DNA of 64,000 nt, from the NCBI GenBank assembly GCA_017307275.1, contig JAFKFK010000029.1, positions 1 to 64,000 on the forward strand. The letters are read 5' to 3'. The stretch comes from Alphaproteobacteria bacterium (lineage in GTDB: Bacteria; Pseudomonadota; Alphaproteobacteria; Reyranellales; Reyranellaceae). This document shows, piece by piece, positions 16,909 through 26,221 of this stretch (positions are counted from its first letter, which is position 1; each line of letters opens with the position of its first letter). Made by a program: the position numbers and the translations under genes. The notes under the pieces were generated by a model. It saw only the letters and a program-made list of their open reading frames with translations. It did not search any database and was not told the DNA's origin.

Positions 16909-18435
16909 ATGTCCCGATTAAGACGGCGCACGCTTCTGGGCGCCAGTGCCCTCGCCGCCTTCCCACCCAAGCTCTTCGCCCAGACCGCCGCCACGAGCCG
17001 GCCGCGTCTCCTGCAGGGCGTCCAGGCCGGCGATGTCGGGGCCGATGGCGCCACGATCTGGAGCCGCGCCGACCGACCGGCCCGCATGATCGTCGACTAT
17101 GCGACGACGGAGAGCTTCACCGACGCGCGGCGCATCGAAGGACCATTGGCCCTCGAGGCGACGGACTTCACGTCCCGCATCCGCCTGGGCGACCTGCCTC
17201 CGGGGCAAACCATCTTCTATCGCGTCGCCTATCTCGACCTTGGCGACCTCAAGTCCCTGAGCGAGCCGGTCGTCGGCCGTTTCCGTACACCGCCCGCGTC
17301 CAATGCCGATGTGAGCTTCGTCTGGTCTGCCGACACGGTCGGTCAGGGCTGGGGCATCAACCCCGAAGTCGGCGGCATGACGATCTACGAAACGATGCGC
17401 CGCCTCGCGCCCGATTTCTTCGTCCATTGCGGCGACACGATCTACGCCGACAATCCGCTGGCCCCTGAGAAGAAGCTGCCCGACGGCCGCGTGTGGAAGA
17501 ACGCCGTCACCGAGGCGAAGTCGAAGGTCGCGGAAAGCTTGCCCGAGTTCCGCGGCAACCATCTCTACAATTTCCTCGACGACAATCTGCGTCGCTTCAA
17601 TGCCGAAGTGCCGATGGTGGCGCTGTGGGACGACCACGAGGTCGTCGATAATTGGACGTGGGAGAAACGTCTCGACGCCGACCCTCGCTACAAGGTCAAG
17701 GATGCCCGCACCCTTGCGACCGCGTCGGAGCGCGCCTTCCGCGAATACATGCCCCTGGCCGACGGGCTCGACGGACCGATGCGGCTGTATCGCCGCTTTT
17801 CGTTCGGCCCGCATCTCGACCTTTTCCGCCTCGACATGCGCAGCTTCCGCGGCCCCAACACGGTTTCCGCCTCGAACACGGCCTATCTCGGTGACGAGCA
17901 ACTCGCCTGGCTGAAACAGGCGCTCAAGTCGTCGAAGGCGACCTGGAAGGTCATCGCGGCCGACATGCCGCTGGGCCTCGTCGTCTACGACGACTGGCGC
18001 ACCAAGACCGGCGCGGATGCGCTCGCCAACGCCGACGACGGGCCGCCGCTTGGCCGCGAACTCGAGATCGCGGGCCTGCTTGCTTTCATCAAGCGCGAGG
18101 ACATTCGCAACGTGCACTGGATCACCGCCGACGTGCACTATCCGGCCACGCACCGCTACGACCCGGCCCAGGCCGCCTTCTCCGACTTCACACCGTTCTA
18201 CGAGTTCGTCTCGGGACCGTTATGCGCCGGAGGCTTCGGTCCTAATGCGCTCGACCGCACGTTCGGGCCGCAGATCGTCTTCCAGAAAACGCCCAGCCGG
18301 ATCGATCTGTCGCCGCTGGAAGGCTCCTGCCATTTCGGCCATGTCAAAGTCGATGGCCGCACGGGACTGATGACCGTCACCCACCGCGACGCGGCGGGCG
18401 GCATCCTGCACACGCTCGAACTGGCGCCGACCTAG
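16909..18435 (+). CDS. phoD: PhoD-like alkaline phosphatase, Tat-exported
   Basis: Secreted metallophosphoesterase of the PhoD family, 508 residues. The ATG at 16909 gives a twin-arginine signal (MSRLRRRTLLGASALAA) cleaved near LFAQ. A PhoD N-terminal beta domain (about residues 35-125, LLQGVQAGDVGADGATIWSR) precedes the metallophosphatase domain. Metal-ligand motifs include FVHCGDTIYAD, LWDDHEVVDNW and ITADVHYPATHRY. The enzyme probably hydrolyses phosphodiesters or monoesters in the periplasm to supply phosphate. It is the only plus-strand gene between 6.1 and 25.5 kb and sits between recO and era. No pho box was identified. Confidence 0.9.
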   Translation: MSRLRRRTLLGASALAAFPPKLFAQTAATSRPRLLQGVQAGDVGADGATIWSRADRPARMIVDYATTESFTDARRIEGPLALEATDFTSRIRLGDLPPGQTIFYRVAYLDLGDLKSLSEPVVGRFRTPPASNADVSFVWSADTVGQGWGINPEVGGMTIYETMRRLAPDFFVHCGDTIYADNPLAPEKKLPDGRVWKNAVTEAKSKVAESLPEFRGNHLYNFLDDNLRRFNAEVPMVALWDDHEVVDNWTWEKRLDADPRYKVKDARTLATASERAFREYMPLADGLDGPMRLYRRFSFGPHLDLFRLDMRSFRGPNTVSASNTAYLGDEQLAWLKQALKSSKATWKVIAADMPLGLVVYDDWRTKTGADALANADDGPPLGRELEIAGLLAFIKREDIRNVHWITADVHYPATHRYDPAQAAFSDFTPFYEFVSGPLCAGGFGPNALDRTFGPQIVFQKTPSRIDLSPLEGSCHFGHVKVDGRTGLMTVTHRDAAGGILHTLELAPT

Positions 18436-18446
18436 TTATTGCTTGG

Positions 18447-19373
18447 TTATCGCTTGGGCTCGTAGTCCAGCCCGATGGCACGGTAGTGCGACGGATCGTC
18501 GGCCCAGCGCTCGCTCACCTTCACGTGCAGGAAGAGATGCACCGGGCGCTCCAGCATCTGGCCCAGCTCATGGCGTGCCCGCGCACCGATCTGCTTGATA
18601 CGCGCGCCACCCTTGCCCAGGAAGATGGCGCGCTGCCCGTCGCGCTGGACATGGATCGTCTGTTCGACCCGCACGCTGCCGTCGGGCCGATCTTCCCATT
18701 TATCGGTCTCGACGGCGGCCTCGTAGGGCAGCTCCTGATGAAGCTGCAGGAAGACCTGTTCGCGAGTCACCTCGGACGCCAGGAGACGCAACGGCAGGTC
18801 GGCCGCCTGGTCCTCGGGATAGAGGAATGGTCCTGCGGGAACGGCGGCGGCCAGGGCGGTCAGAAGATCGCCGATGCCGTCGGCCTTCAGTGCGCTCACC
18901 ATGAAGGTGTGCTCGAAGGGCACGCGGGCGTTGAGCTCAGCCGTGAGCGCCAGCAGCTTTTCGCGCGGCACCAGGTCAATCTTGTTCAGCACCAGATAAC
19001 GCGGCGCGCGCGACTGCTTCAGCCGCTCGATGATGGCTTCGGTCTCCGGCCCGATGCCGCGCTCGGCATCCACCACCAGCGCCACGACATCGGCATCCTC
19101 GGCGCCCTGCCAGGCCGCCGCAACCATGGCCCGTTCCAGACGGCGCTTGGCGACGCGGAAGATGCCGGGCGTATCGACCAGCACGACCTGGGCACGCGCA
19201 CCATCGGGCAGGTCCGTCATGGCAATGCCGATCACGCGCATGCGCGTGGTCTGCACCTTGGGCGAGACGATGCTCACCTTCGAGCCGACCAGGCCGTTCA
19301 CCAGGGTCGACTTGCCGGCATTGGGGGCGCCGACCACGGCAACGAAGCCAGCACGTGTAGAAAGTTCGCTCAT
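18447..19373 (-). CDS. era: GTPase Era
   Basis: Essential ribosome-assembly GTPase of 308 residues that binds the 3' end of 16S rRNA. G1 is GAPNAGKST (residues 15-23), G3 is DTPGI, and G4 is NKIDL. The C-terminal KH domain has GKGGARIKQIGARARHEL. The start overlaps the rnc stop (TAATG). The rnc-era pair is a classical operon. Confidence 0.98.
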   Translation of the reverse strand: MSELSTRAGFVAVVGAPNAGKSTLVNGLVGSKVSIVSPKVQTTRMRVIGIAMTDLPDGARAQVVLVDTPGIFRVAKRRLERAMVAAAWQGAEDADVVALVVDAERGIGPETEAIIERLKQSRAPRYLVLNKIDLVPREKLLALTAELNARVPFEHTFMVSALKADGIGDLLTALAAAVPAGPFLYPEDQAADLPLRLLASEVTREQVFLQLHQELPYEAAVETDKWEDRPDGSVRVEQTIHVQRDGQRAIFLGKGGARIKQIGARARHELGQMLERPVHLFLHVKVSERWADDPSHYRAIGLDYEPKR

Positions 19374-20125
19374 TACCGGTCCAGCCGTTCGAGAAGAGTT
19401 AAAGCCGCCAGTCGTTCGGCCTCACGTTTGCTGCCACCGCGGCCACGCGCCGGCTCGTGGCCCTTGATCGCCACGTCGACGACGAAGACAGGCGCGTGCG
19501 CCGGCCCTTCGCGGTCGACTTCGCGGTAGCTCGGCAGCGGCAGGCGCCTCGCCTGAGCCCATTCCTGCAACGCCGTCTTGGCGTCGCGCGGCGGCGCTGC
19601 ACCTTGCTGACTGAGCCGGTCGCCCCACAACTTATGTACGCAGGCGGCCGCGCGCTCGAAGCCGCCATCGAGGTAGACGGCGCCCAGCAACGCTTCGAGG
19701 GCATCGGCCAGGATGTTGGGTTGGATGCTGTCGCCATGAGCACGCTCGGAGTCGCCCAGCCGGAGATGAGGGCCAAGGTCGATCTCCGTCGCGATCTCGA
19801 CCAGCGTCTCGGCCCTTACGAGGGCAGCATGTCGCCGCGCCAGCCCGCCCTCACGCTCGTGCGGAAAGCGCTTCAGCAGGAGATCGGCCATGACCAGCGA
19901 CAGGACCCGGTCGCCCAGGAATTCGAGCCGTTCGTTACCTTGAGGGAAGGCCGCTTTCAGCTCGGGACGGCGGTCGAGTGCGCTGCGGTGGGTTAGCGCT
20001 TCGGCGGCGAATTCGGCACGAGCGAACGCGTGCCCCAGACCTTCCGACAACGCCGCCAGATCGGCGTCTGTCGGCTTCAGTGGATGGCCATAAAGAAGCG
20101 GTTCCAGCGTATTGCCTCGGGCCAT
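19373..20125 (-). CDS. rnc: Ribonuclease III
   Basis: Double-strand-specific RNase for rRNA and mRNA processing, about 250 residues from the ATG at 20125. The signature ERLEFLGDRVL, the second acidic cluster (LADALEALLGAVYLDGG) and a C-terminal dsRNA-binding domain (ALQEWAQARRLPLPSY ... GRGGSKREAERLAALTLLE) are present. The chosen start lies 49 bases inside the 3' end of lepB; a TTG six codons upstream would overlap further. No other in-frame ATG precedes the nuclease domain, so the overlap appears real. Confidence 0.95.
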   Translation of the reverse strand: MARGNTLEPLLYGHPLKPTDADLAALSEGLGHAFARAEFAAEALTHRSALDRRPELKAAFPQGNERLEFLGDRVLSLVMADLLLKRFPHEREGGLARRHAALVRAETLVEIATEIDLGPHLRLGDSERAHGDSIQPNILADALEALLGAVYLDGGFERAAACVHKLWGDRLSQQGAAPPRDAKTALQEWAQARRLPLPSYREVDREGPAHAPVFVVDVAIKGHEPARGRGGSKREAERLAALTLLERLDR

Positions 20126-20901
20126 TTCCACGGCTCCAGCCAACCCGCAGCCGATGGATCGTGCGAGAAGAAGATGAACTCGGCCCGGCCGACGAGATTC
20201 TCCGCCGGCACGTACCAGCCGAGTTGATCGCGATCGCGCGTCGAGCCGGAGAAGTCGCGCAGCATGAGGCGCGTTCGGCTGTCGAGTGAATCGTCGCGAT
20301 TGTCGCCCATGACGAAGTAGTTGCCGGCCGGCACGAGGAACTCGGGCGTGTTGTCGGCCATGCCGTTGTCCATGTACTCGAGCACGGTGTAGCTGCGGCC
20401 GTTGGGCAGCGTCTCGCGATAGAGCGTGCCCTTCTGATAGTGGCCGTTCGTGCCCTTCACATAGTCGCTGGAGCGCAGCCGATCGACTGCCTTGCCATTG
20501 ATGTGGAGGATGCCGTTCGTGACCTGGATGCGGTCGCCGGGCATGCCGACGATGCGCTTGATGTAGTCCGTGCGGTTGACGCCCTGGCCCTGGTCGCCGG
20601 GATACTTGAAGACGGCGACGTCGCCGCGCTCCGGCGGCGAACCGAAGACCCGCCCCGAGAACACGCCGAGCGAGAATGGGAAGGAGTGCTTGCTGTAGCC
20701 GTAGGAGTATTTCGACACGAACAGATAGTCGCCGACCAGCAGGGTCGGGATCATCGATCCGCTCGGAATGTTGAAAGGCTCGATGGCAAACGTTCGCACG
20801 ACGAGTGCGATCAGCACGGCATAGACGACCGTACGGACGGTCTCGCCCCAGCCGCCGGCCTTCTCCTGTCCCCGCTTCCGCCGATCAGCCACGTCCGTCA
20901 T
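20077..20901 (-). CDS. lepB: Signal peptidase I
   Basis: Membrane-anchored leader peptidase of 274 residues. A single N-terminal membrane helix (VVYAVLIALVVRTFAI) is followed by the catalytic Ser in PSGSM (S49) and the general-base Lys in DYIKRIVGMPGD (K115). The later family box YFVMGDNRDDSLDSR is intact. Its 3' end overlaps rnc by 49 bases. The 109-base gap upstream, after acpS, shows no clear terminator. Confidence 0.97.
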   Translation of the reverse strand: MTDVADRRKRGQEKAGGWGETVRTVVYAVLIALVVRTFAIEPFNIPSGSMIPTLLVGDYLFVSKYSYGYSKHSFPFSLGVFSGRVFGSPPERGDVAVFKYPGDQGQGVNRTDYIKRIVGMPGDRIQVTNGILHINGKAVDRLRSSDYVKGTNGHYQKGTLYRETLPNGRSYTVLEYMDNGMADNTPEFLVPAGNYFVMGDNRDDSLDSRTRLMLRDFSGSTRDRDQLGWYVPAENLVGRAEFIFFSHDPSAAGWLEPWKWPEAIRWNRFFMAIH

Positions 20902-21010
20902 CGCCGTTCCAGTTTAAACGAGCCGCGGCTATAGCAGGGCCCGCCGGCTGTGTCTCCCGCCCCGGTTGAGGCATCTGCGCACTGCAGTTCGGGTGGTATC
21001 GCCGTCTGGT

Positions 21011-21412
21011 TCATATTTGCGGTACCGCCGAAATGATGACGATTGCCTGGGCCATTGGGTATTCGTCGGTCAACGTCAGGTCGATTTGCGGCGACATTCC
21101 GGCGGGCGTCATCTCCTGAAGCCGTGCCAGAGCGCCGCCCGTCAGCGCCATGGTGGGTCGGCCACCACGCTGGTTGATGACGCCCATGTCACGCCAGAAG
21201 ACACCACGGCGCAAGCCCGTACCCAAGGCCTTGGAGCAGGCCTCCTTGGCGGCGAAGCGCTTGGCATAGCTTGCCGCGCGGGTCGCGCGACCTTCGGATC
21301 TTTTTTGTTCCGTCTCTGTGAAGATTCGCTGCACGAACCGGTCGCCGAACCTTTCCAGCGACTTCTCGATCCGCCGGATATCGCAAAGGTCGTTCCCGAT
21401 GCCCAGGATCAC
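21011..21412 (-). CDS. acpS: Holo-[acyl-carrier-protein] synthase
   Basis: Transfers the 4'-phosphopantetheine arm from CoA to ACP. It has 133 residues from a GTG start at 21412. The Mg-binding motif GIGNDLCDI is at residues 4-12, and the second motif RFAAKEACSKALGTG has the conserved Glu. The GTG overlaps the pdxJ stop by four bases (GTGA), which fixes the start. The frame is open upstream through pdxJ but without similarity. Confidence 0.96.
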   Translation of the reverse strand: MILGIGNDLCDIRRIEKSLERFGDRFVQRIFTETEQKRSEGRATRAASYAKRFAAKEACSKALGTGLRRGVFWRDMGVINQRGGRPTMALTGGALARLQEMTPAGMSPQIDLTLTDEYPMAQAIVIISAVPQI

Positions 21413-22161
21413 GCGGATTGCCCTCCCGCGCGGGCGGCATCCATCACCCGGCGCATTTCCCGGATCGCGGCTTCCAGACCGACGAAGATCGCCTCGCCCA
21501 CCAGGAAGTGACCGATGTTCAGCTCCCGCACCTCGGGGATGGCCGCCACCGGCCCGACATCGGCATAGCTCAACCCGTGACCGGCATGGCATTCGAGGCC
21601 AAGCTTGGCGCAGAGCGCCGCCGCTTTGGTGATGCGCGCCAACTCGGCCTGCTTGGCCGCGCCCTCGATCTCGCAGTACCGGCCGGTGTGCAGCTCGACC
21701 ACCGGCGCCCCCAGAGTAACGGCGGCTTCGAGCTGGCGCGGATCGGCTTCGATGAACAGCGACACCCGGATGCCAGCATCGCGCAGGCGGGCGACCATGG
21801 GTTTCAGATGATTGTGCTGGCCGGCAGCATCGAGGCCGCCCTCGGTCGTCCGCTCCTCACGCTTCTCCGGCACGATACAAGCGGCATGCGGGCGATGGCG
21901 CAGTGCGATGTCGACCATCTCCTGGGTCGCCGCCATCTCGAAGTTGAGCGGCACCTTGAGCTCGCGCATCAGCCCTTCGATATCGGCGTCGATGATATGC
22001 CGGCGATCCTCACGGAGATGCGCGGTGATGCCGTCCGCACCGGCTGCCTCGGCAAGCCGCGCCGCGCGCAATGGATCGGGAAGGTGCCCTCCACGCGCGT
22101 TACGCACGGTGGCGACGTGGTCGATATTGACGCCGAGACGCAGAGGATTGGGCGCGGACAT
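21409..22161 (-). CDS. pdxJ: Pyridoxine 5'-phosphate synthase
   Basis: Last step of DXP-dependent vitamin B6 synthesis, condensing 1-deoxyxylulose 5-phosphate with 3-amino-2-oxopropyl phosphate. It is a 250-residue TIM barrel with the family blocks LGVNIDHVATVRNARGG, GADGITAHLREDRRHI, VPLNFEMA, TEGGLD, HTGRYCE, CHAGHGL and LNIGHFLVGEA. It lies 35 bases after rsh and overlaps acpS by four bases. Confidence 0.98.
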   Translation of the reverse strand: MSAPNPLRLGVNIDHVATVRNARGGHLPDPLRAARLAEAAGADGITAHLREDRRHIIDADIEGLMRELKVPLNFEMAATQEMVDIALRHRPHAACIVPEKREERTTEGGLDAAGQHNHLKPMVARLRDAGIRVSLFIEADPRQLEAAVTLGAPVVELHTGRYCEIEGAAKQAELARITKAAALCAKLGLECHAGHGLSYADVGPVAAIPEVRELNIGHFLVGEAIFVGLEAAIREMRRVMDAARAGGQSA

Positions 22162-22196
22162 ACGCTACTTTCGCTGAAGGGAGATGGAGAGAGTCG

Positions 22197-24380
22197 TCAA
22201 TTGCGGGCGCGTTCGACGGCGTTGATGGCGGGCGTGGCGCGCAGCGCCGCGGTGATGTCGGCGAGGTGCTTCACGTCCGAGACCTCGACGTCGATCACCA
22301 TGTCGAAGAAGTCCATCGACCGGTTGACGATGCGCAGGTTGGAAATATTGCCTTCGTGGCGGGCAATGACGGTCGAGAGACTCGACAGGCTGCCCGGCTG
22401 GTTGGCGACCGTGATCTTGAGCCGGCCGGTATAGACGCCGCCCTCGCCGTCGCCGACCGAGTCCCAGCCGACGTCGATCCAGCGCTCCGGCGAGTCCGAG
22501 AAGCTCTCGAGCGTGGCGCAATCGATCGTGTGAATGGTGACGCCCTTGCCTGTGGTGATGATGCCGACGATGCGGTCACCGGGCAGCGGATGGCAGCAGC
22601 GCGCGAAGTGCACCGCCATGCCAGGGATCAAACCGCGGATGGCGATCTGGCCTGGTTCGCCTCGACCGCGTGCACTGTCGGCCTTGCTCGCCTTGCCGGC
22701 CTTGGCACGGGCACGCGAGATCGGCACGACATCGGCGCCGCTCTTGCGGTTTTGCTTGAGGCCGGGATAGACGGCGGTCAGCACTTCGCGGGCGCCCGTC
22801 AGGCCGGCGCCAACTGCCGCGACGAGATCGTCCGTCGTTGCCTGCTTGAAGTTCGCACGCACACCGTCGAGGCCTTTCTCGGTGACCTCGTAGCCCTCCT
22901 CGTGGAAAGCCTTGTCCAGCAGGGAGCGACCGAGCTGGATGTATTGCTCGCGCTGGCGAACGCGGATGAAACGACGAATCGCGGCCTTGGCCTTGCCGGT
23001 GACGACGAAGCGCTCCCAAGTCGGTGACGGCGTCTGCGCCTTGGACGTGACGATCTCGACTTGGTCGCCGTTGGAGAGCTGGGTTCGGAGCGGCAGCATG
23101 CGGCCGTTGATCTTGGCGCCGACGCACGTATCGCCAACCTGGCTGTGCACGGCATAGGCGAAGTCGATCGGTGTCGCGCCGCGCGGCAGGGCAATCAGCT
23201 TGCCCTTGGGCGTGAAGCAGAACACCTGGTCCTGGAACATCTCGAGCTTGGTGTGCTCGAGGAACTCCTCGGCGTTGGGCGCCTTGTCGAGGATGTCCAT
23301 GAGGCTCCGCAACCAGGCATATTGCGGGGCGTCGGTCGACGGTCCGCCTTGCTTGTAGATCCAGTGCGAAGCGACGCCGCGCTCGGCCTGGTCCTGCATG
23401 TCCTCCGTACGGATCTGGATCTCGATGCGCTGGCCCAGCGGGCCGATCACGCCGGTGTGCAGCGAACGATAGCCGTTGGGCTTGGGAACCGAGATGTAAT
23501 CCTTGAAGCGCTGCGGCAGCACTTGATAGCGGCCATGCAGCAAGCCGAGCGCCTGGTAGCACTGCGCGACATCGGCCACGATGATGCGGAAGGCCATAAT
23601 GTCGGCGAGCTGCTCGAACGACACGTTCTTGGTCTGCATCTTGCGCCAGATCGAATAAGGCGTCTTCTCGCGCCCCGATACCTGCGCCTCGAGCCCGCCC
23701 TCCTTCAGCGTCTTGACCAGTTCGGCCTCGATTTGCGGCACCAGCTTGTCGCCGCGTTCGCGGAGGTAACCCTGCCGCGCCAGCACCGAAGCACGGCCGT
23801 CGGGATTGAGTTCGGCGAAAGCCAGCTCCTCCAGCTCACGCTTCACCTTCTCCATGCCGATGCGCGAAGCGAGCGGCGCGTAGAGGTCCATCGTCTCGCG
23901 CGCGATGCGCTTGCGCCGGGCCGACTCCTTGATGTGGTGCAGAGTCCGCATGTTGTGCAGGCGGTCGGCGAGCTTCACCAGGAGCACGCGGATGTCGGAC
24001 GACATGGCCAGCACCAGCTTGCGCAGGTTCTCGGCTTCCTTGGTGCTTTCGGATTGGATCTCCAGCCGGCTGAGCTTGGTCACGCCATCGACAAGCCGGG
24101 CGATGTTCTCGCCGAACATGCCGGCGATCTCGTCTCGGGTGGCGTCGGTGTCTTCCAGCGTGTCGTGCAGCAGGCCGGTCACGATCGAGGCGGTATCCAG
24201 GCGCATCTCGGCCAGGATGCCCGCCACTTCGACGGGATGGGAGAAATAGGGGTCGCCCGAGGCCCGGAGCTGGTTACCGTGCTTTTTCAGGCCATAGACG
24301 TAGGCGCGGTTAAGGACATCCTCGTCCGCATCCGGATCGTAGGCCTGTACACGCTCGACGAGTTCAAACTGACGGATCAT
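22197..24380 (-). CDS. rsh: Bifunctional (p)ppGpp synthetase/hydrolase (Rsh)
   Basis: Single long RelA/SpoT homologue of the stringent response, 727 residues. The HD hydrolase domain has H48 and H72-D73 (LLHDTLEDTDA). The synthetase domain contains RFKD at 291-294; an RxKD motif marks bifunctional enzymes, while mono-functional RelA has ExDD. A TGS domain (VFCFTPKGKLIALPRGATP), a conserved zinc-finger/CC-type region (HFARCCHPLPGDRIVGI) and a C-terminal ACT domain follow. It lies between rpoZ and pdxJ, the standard alphaproteobacterial arrangement. Confidence 0.97.
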   Translation of the reverse strand: MIRQFELVERVQAYDPDADEDVLNRAYVYGLKKHGNQLRASGDPYFSHPVEVAGILAEMRLDTASIVTGLLHDTLEDTDATRDEIAGMFGENIARLVDGVTKLSRLEIQSESTKEAENLRKLVLAMSSDIRVLLVKLADRLHNMRTLHHIKESARRKRIARETMDLYAPLASRIGMEKVKRELEELAFAELNPDGRASVLARQGYLRERGDKLVPQIEAELVKTLKEGGLEAQVSGREKTPYSIWRKMQTKNVSFEQLADIMAFRIIVADVAQCYQALGLLHGRYQVLPQRFKDYISVPKPNGYRSLHTGVIGPLGQRIEIQIRTEDMQDQAERGVASHWIYKQGGPSTDAPQYAWLRSLMDILDKAPNAEEFLEHTKLEMFQDQVFCFTPKGKLIALPRGATPIDFAYAVHSQVGDTCVGAKINGRMLPLRTQLSNGDQVEIVTSKAQTPSPTWERFVVTGKAKAAIRRFIRVRQREQYIQLGRSLLDKAFHEEGYEVTEKGLDGVRANFKQATTDDLVAAVGAGLTGAREVLTAVYPGLKQNRKSGADVVPISRARAKAGKASKADSARGRGEPGQIAIRGLIPGMAVHFARCCHPLPGDRIVGIITTGKGVTIHTIDCATLESFSDSPERWIDVGWDSVGDGEGGVYTGRLKITVANQPGSLSSLSTVIARHEGNISNLRIVNRSMDFFDMVIDVEVSDVKHLADITAALRATPAINAVERARN

Positions 24381-24462
24381 AGCAATCGTCCATTATATGG
24401 GGACGATTGCGTTCACTCCACGACGTTTGCACAAATAGCAGGGCTCAACCCTGCCTTTGGCC

Positions 24463-24825
24463 CTATTCGGTGACGTCGTCTTCCTCGGTCATCGGCAATG
24501 CCTTCGGCTGGGCTGCCTCGGCCCCACCCTGCGCCAGTGCCGCGGCCAGCTCCTGCTCGAGCTCGGCCATTTCGTTGACCTCTTCGGGCTTGTCGACGTC
24601 CGCGTGCTTCTGCATGCCGGAGATCAGCGAGTCCTTGAGGACGGCCTGGTCGAGCTTGGTTTCGGCGATCTCGCGCAGCGCCACGACCGGGTTCTTGTCG
24701 CGATCACGATCGAGCGTGATCTGGGCGCCAGCCGAGATGTCACGCGCGCGCTGGGCGGCAAACATGACGAGCTCGAAACGGTTCGGCACCTGCAAAATGC
24801 AGTCTTCGACGGTGACACGCGCCAT
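24463..24825 (-). CDS. rpoZ: RNA polymerase omega subunit
   Basis: A 120-residue omega subunit starting at the ATG at 24825 (MARVTVEDCILQVPNRFELV). It shows the family helix AAQRARDIS and the acidic segment DRDKNPVVALREIA. The C-terminal 50 residues are an acidic, Ala-rich extension ending TEEDDVTE, as in other alphaproteobacteria. It lies directly upstream of rsh; omega is part of the (p)ppGpp site of RNA polymerase. Confidence 0.95.
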   Translation of the reverse strand: MARVTVEDCILQVPNRFELVMFAAQRARDISAGAQITLDRDRDKNPVVALREIAETKLDQAVLKDSLISGMQKHADVDKPEEVNEMAELEQELAAALAQGGAEAAQPKALPMTEEDDVTE

Positions 24826-24915
24826 GGCGGACCTCTGAATTCCCGGGAGCCGCGGGTTATACGCCCCCACCGCCAAAAGACAAGGGGGCGGAAGGCCTCG
24901 GAAAAGGCCGCTTCC

Positions 24916-25437
24916 CTAGAAGGGATGGGCCTCCTGCTCGGGCGGCAAGGCAGCCAGCAGGGCCTGAATCGACGCTCCGGTGACCGGATGACGCCAGTCC
25001 GGCGCCAGATCGGCCAGCGGCCGCAGGACGAAGGCCCGCTCGGCCATCCGGGGATGAGGAAGCGTGGCTTTTCCCGGCTCCGGCAAGACAATTTCCCCTC
25101 GATAGTCGAGCAAATCGAGATCGATCAGCCGCGGTGCGTTCGGCACCGTACGGACACGACCGAACACATCTTCGATGGCATGCAAGGTTTGCAGGAGAGC
25201 ATCGGGCGGCAGCTCCGTTGCCACTTCGGCCACGATGTTGACGTACCAGGGCTGATCGGACACCGGGACCGGGGCCGTTCGGTACCAGGGCGAGTGGCGC
25301 ACCACGTCGACCTGCCGGCGGCCCAGCTCCAAGAGCGCCGCCACCAGTGTTTCTCGTGGCGAACTGTAATTGGGATGAGCCATGTTGGCGCCAGCACCAA
25401 CGAAGATTGTCCGACCGCCCGCTTTGTCCACCAGCAA
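24916..25437 (-). CDS. folK: 2-amino-4-hydroxy-6-hydroxymethyldihydropteridine diphosphokinase
   Basis: Folate-pathway pyrophosphokinase (HPPK), about 173 residues. Recognised by FVGAGANM at the N-terminus, SPWYRTAPV, PWYVNIVAEV, the catalytic block PRLIDLDLLDY and LPHPRMAERAFVLRPL. No ATG precedes the fold. Possible starts are TTG at 25437 or GTG at 25431. A GGAGG box stands three bases from the TTG and nine from the GTG, so the GTG is at least as likely. The gene is 90 bases upstream of rpoZ. Confidence 0.93.
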   Translation of the reverse strand: MLVDKAGGRTIFVGAGANMAHPNYSSPRETLVAALLELGRRQVDVVRHSPWYRTAPVPVSDQPWYVNIVAEVATELPPDALLQTLHAIEDVFGRVRTVPNAPRLIDLDLLDYRGEIVLPEPGKATLPHPRMAERAFVLRPLADLAPDWRHPVTGASIQALLAALPPEQEAHPF

Positions 25438-25575
25438 ATCCCTCCAACCCCTTGTGAACTATGGGATAACGCCCTAAACTTCAATTGCTGTGGGAGAGGT
25501 GGGAGTTACAGAACTCCACCGGCTGAATAAATTTTCCTTCTCCCCATGCGCATATTTTTCAAAGGGATAGCGGCC

Positions 25576-26208
25576 ATGAAGGGCAATTTTTACGAAAACG
25601 AGCGGGTCGCGCTTTTCATCGACGGTGCCAATCTCTATTCCGCCGCCCGCTCGCTGGGCTTCGACATCGACTATCGCCGCCTCCTCAAGGCGTTCCGCGA
25701 AAAGGGCCGGCTGGTCCGCGCCTACTATTACACGGCCTTGGTCGAGGATCAGGAATATTCGCCGATCCGCCCGCTGGTCGATTGGCTGGACTACAACGGC
25801 TACACCATGGTCACCAAGCCGACCAAGGAATTCACCGATGCCATGGGCCGCCGCAAGATCAAGGGCAACATGGACATCGAGCTCGCCATCGACGTGCTCG
25901 AGATGGCCGAACACCTGGACCACGTGATCCTGTTCTCCGGCGATGGCGACTTCCGCCGCCTGGTCGAGGCTGTGCAGCGTCGTGGGCTCCGTGTCTCGGT
26001 CGTGAGCACGATCAAGTCCTCGCCGCCAATGGTGGCCGACGAATTGCGCCGCCAGGCCGATGACTTCATCGAGCTTTCGGAACTCGCCCCCCTGATCGCC
26101 CGTACCCCCTCGGAGCGGGCCCCGCGACCGGCCGCCGCCGGCAATGCACGCGATGCCGACGCCGAGTACGACGCTCCCCCCTCCGAGTCTCTGATGCGCT
26201 CCGCCTAG
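25576..26208 (+). CDS. NYN domain (LabA/DUF88) protein
   Basis: PIN-like nuclease-fold protein of 210 residues. Conserved acidic positions of the NYN domain are visible in LFIDGANLYSAARSLG, GNMDIELAIDVLEMA and ILFSGDGDFRRLVEAV. The start at ATG 25576 (MKGNFYENERVALF) matches the usual N-terminus; an in-frame ATG ten codons upstream is also possible. The C-terminal 40 residues are Pro/Ala-rich and probably disordered. The cellular target is unknown; RNA cleavage is the family expectation. The uracil-DNA glycosylase gene follows after 13 bases. Confidence 0.88.
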   Translation: MKGNFYENERVALFIDGANLYSAARSLGFDIDYRRLLKAFREKGRLVRAYYYTALVEDQEYSPIRPLVDWLDYNGYTMVTKPTKEFTDAMGRRKIKGNMDIELAIDVLEMAEHLDHVILFSGDGDFRRLVEAVQRRGLRVSVVSTIKSSPPMVADELRRQADDFIELSELAPLIARTPSERAPRPAAAGNARDADAEYDAPPSESLMRSA

Positions 26209-26221
26209 GCCACCCGCTTCT

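Noticed and set aside
16866..17087. 74-codon N-terminal extension of recO
   Set aside because: The extra frame lies opposite the phoD start and signal peptide and has no RecO similarity; the ATG at 16865 gives the normal OB-fold start.
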